Assembly: GCA_945903645.1 (NCBI GenBank)
Contig: CAMDOM010000002.1
Span: 104,034 to 168,033 of the forward strand
From: Chryseobacterium gleum
GTDB lineage: Bacteria > Bacteroidota > Bacteroidia > UBA10329
DNA length: 64,000 nucleotides
Direction: 5' to 3'
Every line of letters starts with the position of its first letter. Within the stretch, counting starts at the first letter, position 1. The notes below the pieces were generated by a model. The model was given only the letters and a program-made list of their open reading frames with translations, was not told the origin of the DNA and made no database searches. The translations under genes and the position numbers were made by a program. Below, one piece after another: positions 1 through 7,333 of the stretch.

Positions 1-103
1 CCATAGCCATATCCACATCGAAACTATTAAGTTTATCTGGCCTATTCAAACGGATTACTGCTACGTTGGCAACAATGGAAAATTCAATTTTACTGTATGA
101 CAT
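1..103 (-). CDS. Enoyl-CoA hydratase/isomerase (crotonase) family protein, N-terminal part only
   Basis: Reading the minus strand from the ATG at 103 gives 34 codons that run off the left edge. The peptide contains VAVIRLNRPDKLNSF, the N-terminal signature of crotonase-fold acyl-CoA hydratases and isomerases. The family acts on CoA thioesters in fatty acid or aromatic degradation. The oxyanion-hole and catalytic residues lie outside the window, so the substrate cannot be given. It diverges from the small secreted-protein gene at 213. The ORF track omits it because it is short and open-ended. Confidence 0.75.
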   Translation of the reverse strand, partial: MSYSKIEFSIVANVAVIRLNRPDKLNSFDVDMAM

Positions 104-212
104 ACTTCGATTTTCTTATTCGGCTAAAGTAAATGTTGATTTCTGACTTAGCGCATTTTTTAGTTTCTCAACTTATCTAAATCAGCCATCTAACCCATAA
201 AACTCAATCATA

Positions 213-515
213 ATGAAACGGATTCTTTTTGTAGCACTTTTTAGCCTTACGCTTTGGACCCCAACTGCATTTGCACAAGGCGAACCGATGTATACCGGTG
301 CAGGTGTAGTTGATATGCTGAAAAAAGTGAATGAAGTGGTAGTAATCATGACTGGTTATGAATACACCTACAATGGTGAATGGCTTCAAACCATGAAATT
401 GGAGGATTCAAACACTGTAAGTTTTACTCGTGGACGAGTAAAGCACTCCTTCGATTTTCGAAAAATAGCGATGATCCAAGACGAAGGACGCTACATTAAG
501 CTTTGGATAAAATAA
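213..515 (+). CDS. Small secreted protein of unknown function
   Basis: This 100-residue protein starts with a clear signal peptide (MKRILFVALFSLTLWTPTAFA, cleavage after the AFA). The mature part of about 78 residues has no motif I recognise. It contains a Tyr-rich patch (TGYEYTYNGEW) and ends with alternating basic and hydrophobic residues. It is probably periplasmic or surface-exposed. Its stop lies 4 bp from the convergent apaG stop, so the two genes end tail to tail with no room for a separate terminator. Confidence 0.6.
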   Translation: MKRILFVALFSLTLWTPTAFAQGEPMYTGAGVVDMLKKVNEVVVIMTGYEYTYNGEWLQTMKLEDSNTVSFTRGRVKHSFDFRKIAMIQDEGRYIKLWIK

Positions 516-519
516 TCCG

Positions 520-903
520 CTAGTTAAGCATATAGGCCACTTCTAGCTTGAATTCTGGAATGGAGGCATTAAAGATTTCGCCTGTTTCGGTGCGAACCAT
601 TTGGTAATACCCTTTCATGCGTCCAATGCCTGTAGTCAGGTTACAGGCACTTTCGTAGGTGAATGATTCGCCAGATGAAAGAATAGGTTTCTCGCCAACC
701 ACACCTTCGCCATCAACGAGGGTATGCATGCCATTGCTGTCAAATATTTCCCAATGACGGGCCAATAATTGTACTTCAAAGTCGTTGTGATTTACTACCG
801 TTATGCGATAAAAAAATACATAATACCCTTTGTCAGAATCGGAGAATTCGGGTTTGAAGGTGACACGTGAAGAAATGTTGATACCTTGAGATAGCTGTGT
901 CAT
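520..903 (-). CDS. apaG: ApaG domain protein (Co2+/Mg2+ efflux-associated)
   Basis: A 127-residue protein of the ApaG/DUF525 family, a fibronectin-III-like beta sandwich linked to divalent cation efflux in enterobacteria. Family signatures visible are the FFYRITVVNHN strand, QLLARHWEIFDSNG, the VDGEGVVGEKPIL segment and the GRMKGYYQMV core near the C-terminus. The length matches the family norm of about 125 residues. A possible promoter element CAAATATA (minus-strand TATATTTG) sits at 933-940, inside the 3' end of the upstream GWxTD gene. Confidence 0.92.
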   Translation of the reverse strand: MTQLSQGINISSRVTFKPEFSDSDKGYYVFFYRITVVNHNDFEVQLLARHWEIFDSNGMHTLVDGEGVVGEKPILSSGESFTYESACNLTTGIGRMKGYYQMVRTETGEIFNASIPEFKLEVAYMLN

Positions 904-923
904 GAGGTTTTACTTCGTATAGG

Positions 924-2192
924 TTAGTTATCCAAATATATTCGGCCTTGACGCCACATATCTACAGCACGAAACCAGTTGTCCTTATACAATTGTGATC
1001 TTTCGAGGCGATAATCATTGTCGGAAAACGGATTATTTACCCGAACAAAAACAAAGGTTACTGAGGTTGGGTTCCCAGGTTCGCCATAAGTCCATTGCTC
1101 GGAACTGGAGTTTTTGTAAAGCGTGTTAGGTGGGCCAAAAATGAGGTAGACCATACCGCGATCGGAGCGCCAACCTTCGGTGAAAGAAGAGAAATACGTG
1201 TTGGCGTCCTGCACTCGGGAATAATATTTTTCGATGAGAATACGTGCTCTATCTGCATTTCCTGCCAAAGCCAACCAAAATCTATCCACTTCAGCTTTGG
1301 GAAAATCGGCTGAGGTAAGCTTTTTAAACTCTTGATTGCTATTTATGTAGCGCAGAGGTGCAATGAGGTCATCTACCTCAACCACTCTAGGAAATCCATC
1401 TCTAAACCGATAAAGCGTTAATCCATCTCGTGTGCTATCGTTTACTTGAATATGATACATGCCCGCCTTGGGGAATGCAATTGGCGCATCCAACGAAACA
1501 ACAAAAACACTATCGGGTTGATAGTTAAATGGTGCGGGGCCTTCTGTTGAAAATGGTGGCTTGGGCAATGGGAAATCGCGGGAATAATACAGCACTCTGG
1601 CTTGGGTGATGCCCGAAGTATGGATGATTCGAATTTGCTCGTCTTTGGCCAAATAATCTTTGTAGAAAGGGATGTTTTCATTGATTTCAGTGACGTTAAA
1701 AAACTGTCGGCAGTTAGTATTGTTTCTATCTATGCCTAAGTATTTACGTGAACGAGTGTTGCGTTTGAGGTCTACCAAATCTAACTTGAGCAACGCAGTA
1801 GCAGACTTAGATGGCTTGAAACGCAGAGTTCCTTCAATGTATCGATTGGTGAGCGCAAGGACGCTATCTTGAAACAATACAACGGTACTATCTACTACGA
1901 TACGGCTTTCCAATTGACTATAAACTTCATACCTCAACCGGAATTCGGCTGAATAGTAGCCGCTGGCTGAGTTTTGCAAATAGAGCAGCTCGCTTGAAGC
2001 AATGCGAAAATTGAGTACAGAAACTGAATCGTTTTGGTGCGTTACCCGAAACTCCGGGTTGAGAACAGTGGCCTTTTTATCGTAGATGAAGGCTAGGTTT
2101 TGATCAGACAAGCGTTCGGTAGAATAACAGCCGCAGAACACTAAGATTGCCACTGCAAGAAGAGAAGCCAACCGTGTATCAAGTCCTATCAT
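924..2192 (-). CDS. GWxTD domain-containing lipoprotein
   Basis: The 422-residue protein has an N-terminal hydrophobic signal ending in a Cys-rich box (LVFCGCYS), suggesting a lipoprotein with a slightly atypical lipobox. The middle is beta-rich. The C-terminal quarter carries the GWxTD domain, seen as FTEGWRSDRGMVYLIFGPP followed by SSEQWTYG. GWxTD proteins occur mainly in Bacteroidota and related phyla and their biochemical role is not established. I moved the start from the TTG at 2210 to the ATG at 2192, which places the signal peptide correctly. The gene reads towards apaG with a 20-bp gap and may be cotranscribed with it. Confidence 0.85.
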   Translation of the reverse strand: MIGLDTRLASLLAVAILVFCGCYSTERLSDQNLAFIYDKKATVLNPEFRVTHQNDSVSVLNFRIASSELLYLQNSASGYYSAEFRLRYEVYSQLESRIVVDSTVVLFQDSVLALTNRYIEGTLRFKPSKSATALLKLDLVDLKRNTRSRKYLGIDRNNTNCRQFFNVTEINENIPFYKDYLAKDEQIRIIHTSGITQARVLYYSRDFPLPKPPFSTEGPAPFNYQPDSVFVVSLDAPIAFPKAGMYHIQVNDSTRDGLTLYRFRDGFPRVVEVDDLIAPLRYINSNQEFKKLTSADFPKAEVDRFWLALAGNADRARILIEKYYSRVQDANTYFSSFTEGWRSDRGMVYLIFGPPNTLYKNSSSEQWTYGEPGNPTSVTFVFVRVNNPFSDNDYRLERSQLYKDNWFRAVDMWRQGRIYLDN

Positions 2193-2788
2193 TTTGTATT
2201 TGCTCACCAACTGGGTAGCGTTTGTTTGTTGTGGTTGCCAAAGTACGTAACTGGAGGGATATAAACTTAATGTGTGGATGTGGTTGTATGGTGAAGATAG
2301 GCAGATAATTGGCCCATTTAATCTCTCAATGAATGTACTTGTCTATTCTAGAAACTAGTAACAGACAAATATACTTGCAAAGGACAAATACTTTATTGAA
2401 AGTTTAATGCTACCAGAAGACTGCTAACAGTTCCAACGAGTTACACAAGTATATTTTTGTTCTCTAATAAACATTGCAAAATATCTACAAATTTAATAAT
2501 AACAAAGTGCTTTATTGATAATAAAAACCATCTTTTTAAATAATTTGAGTTCCGTTGTGACCACCACCATCATCCTTAAGCAATGAAAATACATCTGAAA
2601 ATAGAGACTCTTTCCTGTTTTATCCGATTGATTATTTGATGAACCTTGAAAACATTAGCCAATGAATAATACCTACTTTAGTAAAAACAAATGGCGTAAG
2701 TTAACCTTAGGAAGGCTATTGGTTGACTTCATCAAGATTTCGAAGTCTTACATTTGAGCGAATAACAAGAATATTCTTTCGGTTCAAA
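2193..2788. other. AT-rich intergenic region, no gene seen
   Basis: About 600 bp between divergent genes, visibly richer in A and T than the flanking coding sequence. No ORF with coding character is present. A ten-base inverted repeat (AATATACTTG at 2368-2377 and CAAGTATATT at 2446-2455) and two related direct copies of ACAAAxxxCTTTATTGA are the only structure noticed. The right end holds the promoter of the M48 gene. Confidence 0.6.
2749..2756 (+). promoter_or_regulatory. -7 promoter element of the M48 protease gene
   Basis: TACATTTG matches the Bacteroidota -7 consensus TAnnTTTG. It would start transcription about 27 nt before the ATG at 2789. No TTG lies at the ideal spacing; one at 2723 is 23 bp away. 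Confidence 0.45.
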
Positions 2789-3592
2789 ATGAAAAAATTA
2801 TCCGTTCTCGCCATACTATTTGCTTTTGTGGCCTGCGCCACGGTGCCCGTAACTGGTCGCAAGCAAATGAACCTTCTGCCCGAAAGCCAATTGGTGGGCA
2901 TGGCGCTAACGAGCTACAACCAATTTCTATCGGAAAATCCAGCTTTGCCTATTTCTAATGCTCAAACAGCCCAAATAAAAGAAGTAGGTGATCGTATATC
3001 TAGAGCCGCTACAAAGTATTTGCGTTCCAAAGGCGCAGGCGATCGGGTTTCGGGCTTTAAATGGGATTTCAATTTGGTGAAGAGCAACGAGGTGAACGCT
3101 TGGTGCATGCCGGGCGGAAAGGTGGTGTTTTACACAGGCTTACTTCCCATAGCCAAAAATATAGATGGCATTGCCGTAATAATGGGACACGAAGTGGCCC
3201 ACGCCATAGCCCGCCATGGCAACGAGTGCATGAGCCAAGGCCTGATGGTGCAAGCGGGCGGAATGGCGCTAGATGTGGCGCTTTCGCAAAAATCGGCTCA
3301 AACCCGAAGCCTCTTTGCCCAAGCCTACGGATTAGGGGCGACCGTAGGCGCTGTGCTTCCATTCTCGCGCTTGCACGAAAGCGAAGCCGACAAGCTGGGA
3401 TTGGTGTTTGCTGCCATAGCTGGCTACAATATTGACGAAGCCGCGCCTTTTTGGCAACGCATGAGCAAGGTGGGTGGTGGCAGCCGTCCACCCGAATTCC
3501 TCAGCACTCACCCCGACCCTAACAGCCGCGACAAAGACATTCAAGAATATCTACCTACGGCAAAAGCGATAGGACGGAAGTATAAGCTTTAG
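2789..3592 (+). CDS. M48 family zinc metallopeptidase, lipoprotein
   Basis: A 267-residue peptidase with a lipoprotein signal (MKKLSVLAILFAFVACATVP, lipidated Cys at about 16). The HExxH zinc motif is HEVAH at about residues 134-138 and the third ligand is likely the Glu of HESEAD near 199. VNAWCMPGGKVVFYTGLL is the conserved strand before the active site. Relatives such as BepA and LoiP degrade or help assemble outer-membrane proteins. The ATG at 2789 was chosen over 2723 because it begins the signal peptide. A second, unrelated-context M48 gene lies at 27201. GC content here is higher than in the upstream spacer. Confidence 0.9.
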   Translation: MKKLSVLAILFAFVACATVPVTGRKQMNLLPESQLVGMALTSYNQFLSENPALPISNAQTAQIKEVGDRISRAATKYLRSKGAGDRVSGFKWDFNLVKSNEVNAWCMPGGKVVFYTGLLPIAKNIDGIAVIMGHEVAHAIARHGNECMSQGLMVQAGGMALDVALSQKSAQTRSLFAQAYGLGATVGAVLPFSRLHESEADKLGLVFAAIAGYNIDEAAPFWQRMSKVGGGSRPPEFLSTHPDPNSRDKDIQEYLPTAKAIGRKYKL

Positions 3593-3704
3593 GGCTTAAC
3601 TCGAAATTCCTTTGATTTGCAAACGCAATTTCCCGCTCTGGTATTCCATCAGTAATTCTAACTGCACTATTTTCCTTGACACGCGCTAAGACCGCTTCTT
3701 TACC

Positions 3705-4937
3705 ATGAAATTTGAAGATTACGATATAGACGAAGGCGTTAAGCGAAGTCTTGATAAACTAGGATTTAAAAAACCCACCGATATTCAATTTAGAGCCATA
3801 CCGGCCATATTGAAAGGCGAAGATGTTTTGGCTATAGCCCAAACAGGTACTGGAAAAACAGGCGCTTTTGCCATTCCTATTATCAGCACATTGCAATGGC
3901 GCAAGCGGCCCGATAGGCCAGATGGTGTGAAATGTATAGTGATGGCACCTACCCACGAGTTGGCTTTGCAGCTCACTGGGGTATTCACTTATTTGAGCAA
4001 ACATACCCGCGTCACCACGCTGTGCATTCATGGCGGGGTAGACCAAGACCCACAAATTGCTGGGTTAAACAAAGGGGTCGACATTCTTATAGCCACTCCC
4101 GGCCGTCTTTTCGATCTTGTGAGCCAAGGCCATTTGCGGTTGCATCGGGTAGAGATTTTGGTGTTGGACGAAGCCGACCACATGCTCGACCTCGGCTTCA
4201 TCAAAGACATCCGCGACTTGGTGAACAAATTGACCAATAAGCGCCAAACCTTATTCTTTTCGGCCACAATCAATCCGCACATAAAGGAATTGGCCAATTC
4301 GTTGGTATCGAATCCCATTCGTATTCAAGTTTCGCCCAAAGATCCAGTTTCGAAAAATATCACCCATTCGGTGGCATTTATCGGCATGGACGACAAGCGC
4401 TACTTTTTAGAACGCGTGGTGACTGAAAACCCCGAAAGCAAGATTTTGGTTTTTGTGCGCACCAAGGTGCGGGCCGAGCGTGTGTTCAAAGCCATGGAAC
4501 GGGTGAACATAAAAACCGTGACCATACATAGCGATAAAGACCAAGAGGAACGTGCCGAAGCGATGCAACATTTCCGTGCAGGCACCATTAAGATATTAGT
4601 GGCTACCGATGTGAGCGCACGTGGCATCGATATTCCCGATGTGGATTATGTGGTGAACTATGACCTGCCGGACAAGCCTGAAAACTATGTTCATCGCGTT
4701 GGTCGCACAGGTCGTGGAATTAAGAAAGGCTTGGCTGTTTCGTTTTGCAGCCTAGAAGAAACAGATATGTTGGAGGCCATCGAAAACTTTGTGGGCAAAC
4801 CCATCAATCGCGTACACATGGACAAAAGCGATTATGCCCAAACCATTGACTTTAGCAGTGAGCACGATTGGCGCACCCTTATCGCTAAAGAAGAAGAATT
4901 TCAATCAAACCTAAAAAAGAAAAAAGGAAAAAAGTAG
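3705..4937 (+). CDS. DEAD-box ATP-dependent RNA helicase
   Basis: A 410-residue RNA helicase with the full motif set: Q motif (KPTDIQFRAIP), motif I AQTGTGKT at about 45-52, TPGRLFD, DEAD (VLDEADHMLDLGF), SAT, and HRVGRTGRG in the second RecA domain. Motif Ia reads PTHELALQ where PTRELA is usual. The tail is short and Lys-rich (LKKKKGKK), consistent with RNA binding. It resembles the RhlE/DeaD group that acts in ribosome assembly or RNA turnover; the exact paralogue cannot be settled. It stands alone between the M48 and fadD genes. Confidence 0.95.
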   Translation: MKFEDYDIDEGVKRSLDKLGFKKPTDIQFRAIPAILKGEDVLAIAQTGTGKTGAFAIPIISTLQWRKRPDRPDGVKCIVMAPTHELALQLTGVFTYLSKHTRVTTLCIHGGVDQDPQIAGLNKGVDILIATPGRLFDLVSQGHLRLHRVEILVLDEADHMLDLGFIKDIRDLVNKLTNKRQTLFFSATINPHIKELANSLVSNPIRIQVSPKDPVSKNITHSVAFIGMDDKRYFLERVVTENPESKILVFVRTKVRAERVFKAMERVNIKTVTIHSDKDQEERAEAMQHFRAGTIKILVATDVSARGIDIPDVDYVVNYDLPDKPENYVHRVGRTGRGIKKGLAVSFCSLEETDMLEAIENFVGKPINRVHMDKSDYAQTIDFSSEHDWRTLIAKEEEFQSNLKKKKGKK

Positions 4938-5069
4938 ACTATTTGCACTTTATACGGTCAAGTTTCCAATGGTTTCTGTCCATTTCCCCTTCCTTTTGCA
5001 TGTTTCGCTCGAACTGTTAGCTTTGGGCACCTTTTAAGCATTTAACTTTTCGTTCACCTTAATTTTACC

Positions 5070-6746
5070 ATGGAACAAAAAATCTGGCATCAGCACTACC
5101 CCCAAGGCGTACCCACCGAAATCAATCCCGACAGCTATCCAAGCATCTTAGCTGCTTTTGAAGATAGCTGCGCAAAATATGGCGACAAAGTGGCGTTTGA
5201 AAACATGGGCGTTTCGCTCACATTCAATCAGCTGAAACAACGGTCGCACAACTTTGCTGGATGGTTGCAAAAAAACACCGACCTAAAGCCTGGTGACCGT
5301 ATTGCCCTGCAAATGCCCAACCTTTTGCAATACCCAATTTGCATCTACGGCTCAATGCTGGCAGGTTTGGTAGTGGTGAATGTGAATCCACTCTACACCT
5401 CGCGAGAGATGGAGCACCAATTCAATGATTCGGGTGCCAAGGCGTTGGTTATCGTAGCTAATTTCTGTAACGAATTGCAAGAATGTCTTTCTAAAACAAG
5501 CATCAAGCACGTTATCGTTACGCGCATTCCCGATTTGTTTCCGCAGCCCAAGCAGTTTATCGTCAATCTGGTGCTGCAATACGTGAAGAAAATGGTGCCT
5601 GCCTACAGCATCGCCAACACAATTGATTTTAGAGAGCTTGTAAAAGACCATGGCTTGAAATGCAAACCAGCCACTTTGAAAGGAAGCGACACTGCTTTCT
5701 TGCAATACACGGGTGGAACAACGGGTGTTTCTAAAGGAGCCATACTTACACATCGCAACGTGATTGCCAATATGGAACAGATGAAAGCTTGGATGGGCGG
5801 CACGTTAAACGAGGGCGAAGAAGTGATTATCACTCCGCTACCGATGTACCACATTTTCTCACTTACAGTAAATTGCTTGGCGTTTATTTGCCTTGGCGGT
5901 AAAAATGTGTTGGTTACCAATCCGCGCGATATTCCAGCATTCATCAAAGAATTGAAGGCGCAAAAATGGACGGTGATGACTGGGGTGAATACGCTTTTCA
6001 ACGCATTGCTAAACAATGACGAATTCAAAACCATCGACTTTAGCAAGGTGAAAGCTGTGATTGGCGGTGCAATGGCTATTCAACGCCCCGTGGCCGAAAA
6101 ATGGAAACAAGTGACTGGCAATATCTTGGTGGAAGGCTATGGCCTGACTGAAAGTTCGCCTGTAGCATCTGCAAATCCACTCAATGGTTCAGCCCGAATT
6201 GGAACAATTGGAGTTCCTGTGCCAAGCACCGACATGAAATTATGCGATGAAAATGGCAAGGAAGTAGCCATAGGCGAACGTGGTGAAATTCTTATTAAAG
6301 GCCCGCAGGTTATGGAAGGCTACTACAACCGTCCCGAAGAAACTGCCAACCAAATTAAAGATGGATGGTTGCGCACGGGCGATGTGGCGGTGATGGCTAC
6401 CGATGGCTATTTCACTATTGTAGACCGCATCAAAGACATGATTTTGGTGTCTGGTTTCAATGTGTATCCCAACGAGGTGGAAGAAGTGATTGCTGCACAT
6501 CCAAAGGTTTTGGAAGTAGCGGCAATTGGAGTTCCTGATGAGAAATCATCTGAAGCGGTAAAAGTATTTGTGGTGAAAAAAGATGCATCACTTACAGAAA
6601 AAGATATAAAGGACCATTGTGCCGAAAACATGACCGGTTACAAACGCCCGAAATATGTGGTGTTTAGGGATGAATTGCCTAAAACCAACGTAGGCAAAAT
6701 TTTACGCAGAGCACTTCGCGAAGAAGAGCAAGCGGCAACCAAGTAA
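5070..6746 (+). CDS. fadD: Long-chain fatty acid-CoA ligase
   Basis: At 558 residues this matches FadD length (about 560). The AMP-binding P-loop is YTGGTTGVSKGA, followed by the YGLTESSP adenylate motif, the GWLRTGDVA hinge region, and the C-terminal VSGFNVYPNEVEE and KTNVGKILRR segments that carry the adenylation lysine. It activates free fatty acids to acyl-CoA using ATP, at the inner membrane face, for beta-oxidation or lipid synthesis. A strong terminator follows 21 bp after the stop, so it is probably monocistronic. Confidence 0.93.
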   Translation: MEQKIWHQHYPQGVPTEINPDSYPSILAAFEDSCAKYGDKVAFENMGVSLTFNQLKQRSHNFAGWLQKNTDLKPGDRIALQMPNLLQYPICIYGSMLAGLVVVNVNPLYTSREMEHQFNDSGAKALVIVANFCNELQECLSKTSIKHVIVTRIPDLFPQPKQFIVNLVLQYVKKMVPAYSIANTIDFRELVKDHGLKCKPATLKGSDTAFLQYTGGTTGVSKGAILTHRNVIANMEQMKAWMGGTLNEGEEVIITPLPMYHIFSLTVNCLAFICLGGKNVLVTNPRDIPAFIKELKAQKWTVMTGVNTLFNALLNNDEFKTIDFSKVKAVIGGAMAIQRPVAEKWKQVTGNILVEGYGLTESSPVASANPLNGSARIGTIGVPVPSTDMKLCDENGKEVAIGERGEILIKGPQVMEGYYNRPEETANQIKDGWLRTGDVAVMATDGYFTIVDRIKDMILVSGFNVYPNEVEEVIAAHPKVLEVAAIGVPDEKSSEAVKVFVVKKDASLTEKDIKDHCAENMTGYKRPKYVVFRDELPKTNVGKILRRALREEEQAATK

Positions 6747-6767
6747 TCCCTTGTTGCAACTTTTAAT

Positions 6768-6797
6768 AAAGGAGCGAGTCGTTTGGCTCGCTCCTTT
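6768..6797 (+). terminator. Intrinsic terminator after fadD
   Basis: AAAGGAGCGAG and CTCGCTCCTTT form a perfect 11-bp stem around an 8-nt loop, followed by a short T-rich run. Confidence 0.85.
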
Positions 6798-6873
6798 ATT
6801 GTTCGCTTAGTTTCTGAGCAATGAAAATTCGCAGCTACGCGAATGTATATAATGGGCTAAAACGCCAAAAATG

Positions 6874-6956
6874 TTCATGAACCACCTCATCTAGGTTCAT
6901 AAGGTGTTCACAATCGGTTAGTAGTCGGTTAGTCGATTGTGCGCAAATAGCGCCCA
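6874..6956. repeat. Cluster of three short inverted repeats
   Basis: Three palindromic pairs follow one another: ATGAACC/GGTTCAT (about 6877-6900), CACAATCG/CGATTGTG (6909-6941, with a tandem CGGTTAGT inside) and GCGC/GCGC (6941-6953). ACCT in the first loop can also pair with AAGGT just beyond, which would make a pseudoknot if transcribed. The cluster lies directly upstream of the promoter at 6967 and may bind a regulator. No gene is present. Confidence 0.5.
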
Positions 6957-6966
6957 AAAAATTAGG

Positions 6967-6994
6967 TTGGCACGTCTCCACTCCCCTATCTTTG
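6967..6994 (+). promoter_or_regulatory. Promoter of the structured RNA
   Basis: TTG at 6967-6969 and TATCTTTG at 6987-6994, separated by 17 bp, fit the Bacteroidota -33/-7 promoter consensus. Transcription would start near 7000. No protein-coding gene follows on this strand; the transcript is the candidate RNA below. Confidence 0.7.
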
Positions 6995-7000
6995 ACATAT

Positions 7001-7285
7001 CAAATAAGAGATAAAAGGCTGGCCGCAAGGTCACCTCCAAAGAAGTCTCACGGGACAGTCAGAGGAGAATCGTCAAAATCCAAAGTTCAGCTTGCTGAAT
7101 GATGGTAAGGTTGAAAGGAAAGAAATCTGCTTGCAGAAAGAAGACCAAGAGGCCAAATGAACCAACAGCTTGCTGGTGGGGAATTGCAGACAAAGCCAAA
7201 ATAACTGTAGTTTGAAGCCCTCATTAGGTTACGGCCTTTTGAATCGTTAAACGGAGATTAGCTTCAAGGCTGGTCTCCGTTTCTG
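7001..7285 (+). ncRNA. Candidate structured non-coding RNA, family not identified
   Basis: About 285 nt lie between a well-formed promoter and an intrinsic terminator, with no ORF. Ends can close through AAAAGGC (7013-7019) and GCCTTTT (7234-7240). Inside are a GCAA-loop hairpin (GGCCGCAAGGTC), a CCTC/GAGG pair enclosing a small GTCT/GGAC hairpin, and three hairpins with the same CTTG loop: TTCAG-CTTG-CTGAA, TCTG-CTTG-CAGA and CAG-CTTG-CTG. TGCAG/CTGTA pairs near the 3' end. I saw no RNase P P4 motif, tmRNA tag or SRP motif. It may belong to a known Bacteroidota RNA such as Flavo-1, which I cannot check from memory. Confidence 0.6.
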
Positions 7286-7288
7286 TTT
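7249..7288 (+). terminator. Intrinsic terminator of the structured RNA
   Basis: AAACGGAGA (7249-7257) pairs with TCTCCGTTT (7274-7282), with AGC/GCT pairing inside the loop and a TTTCTGTTTT tract after it. The next gene is on the opposite strand and ends at 7334. Confidence 0.7.
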
Positions 7289-7333
7289 TGGGGAATATTG
7301 AGATTTTGAGGCATTGCCAATTTCAATTTGCGC

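Noticed and set aside
3061-3544. ORFs of 124, 140 and 70 residues overlapping the M48 gene
   Set aside because: Shadows in other frames of a GC-richer gene; the M48 frame carries the HExxH motif.
7001-7285. Identity as RNase P RNA, tmRNA, SRP RNA or 6S RNA
   Set aside because: No GAGGAAAGTCC-type P4 motif, no tag reading frame, no SRP loop motif, and a multi-hairpin shape rather than the 6S rod.
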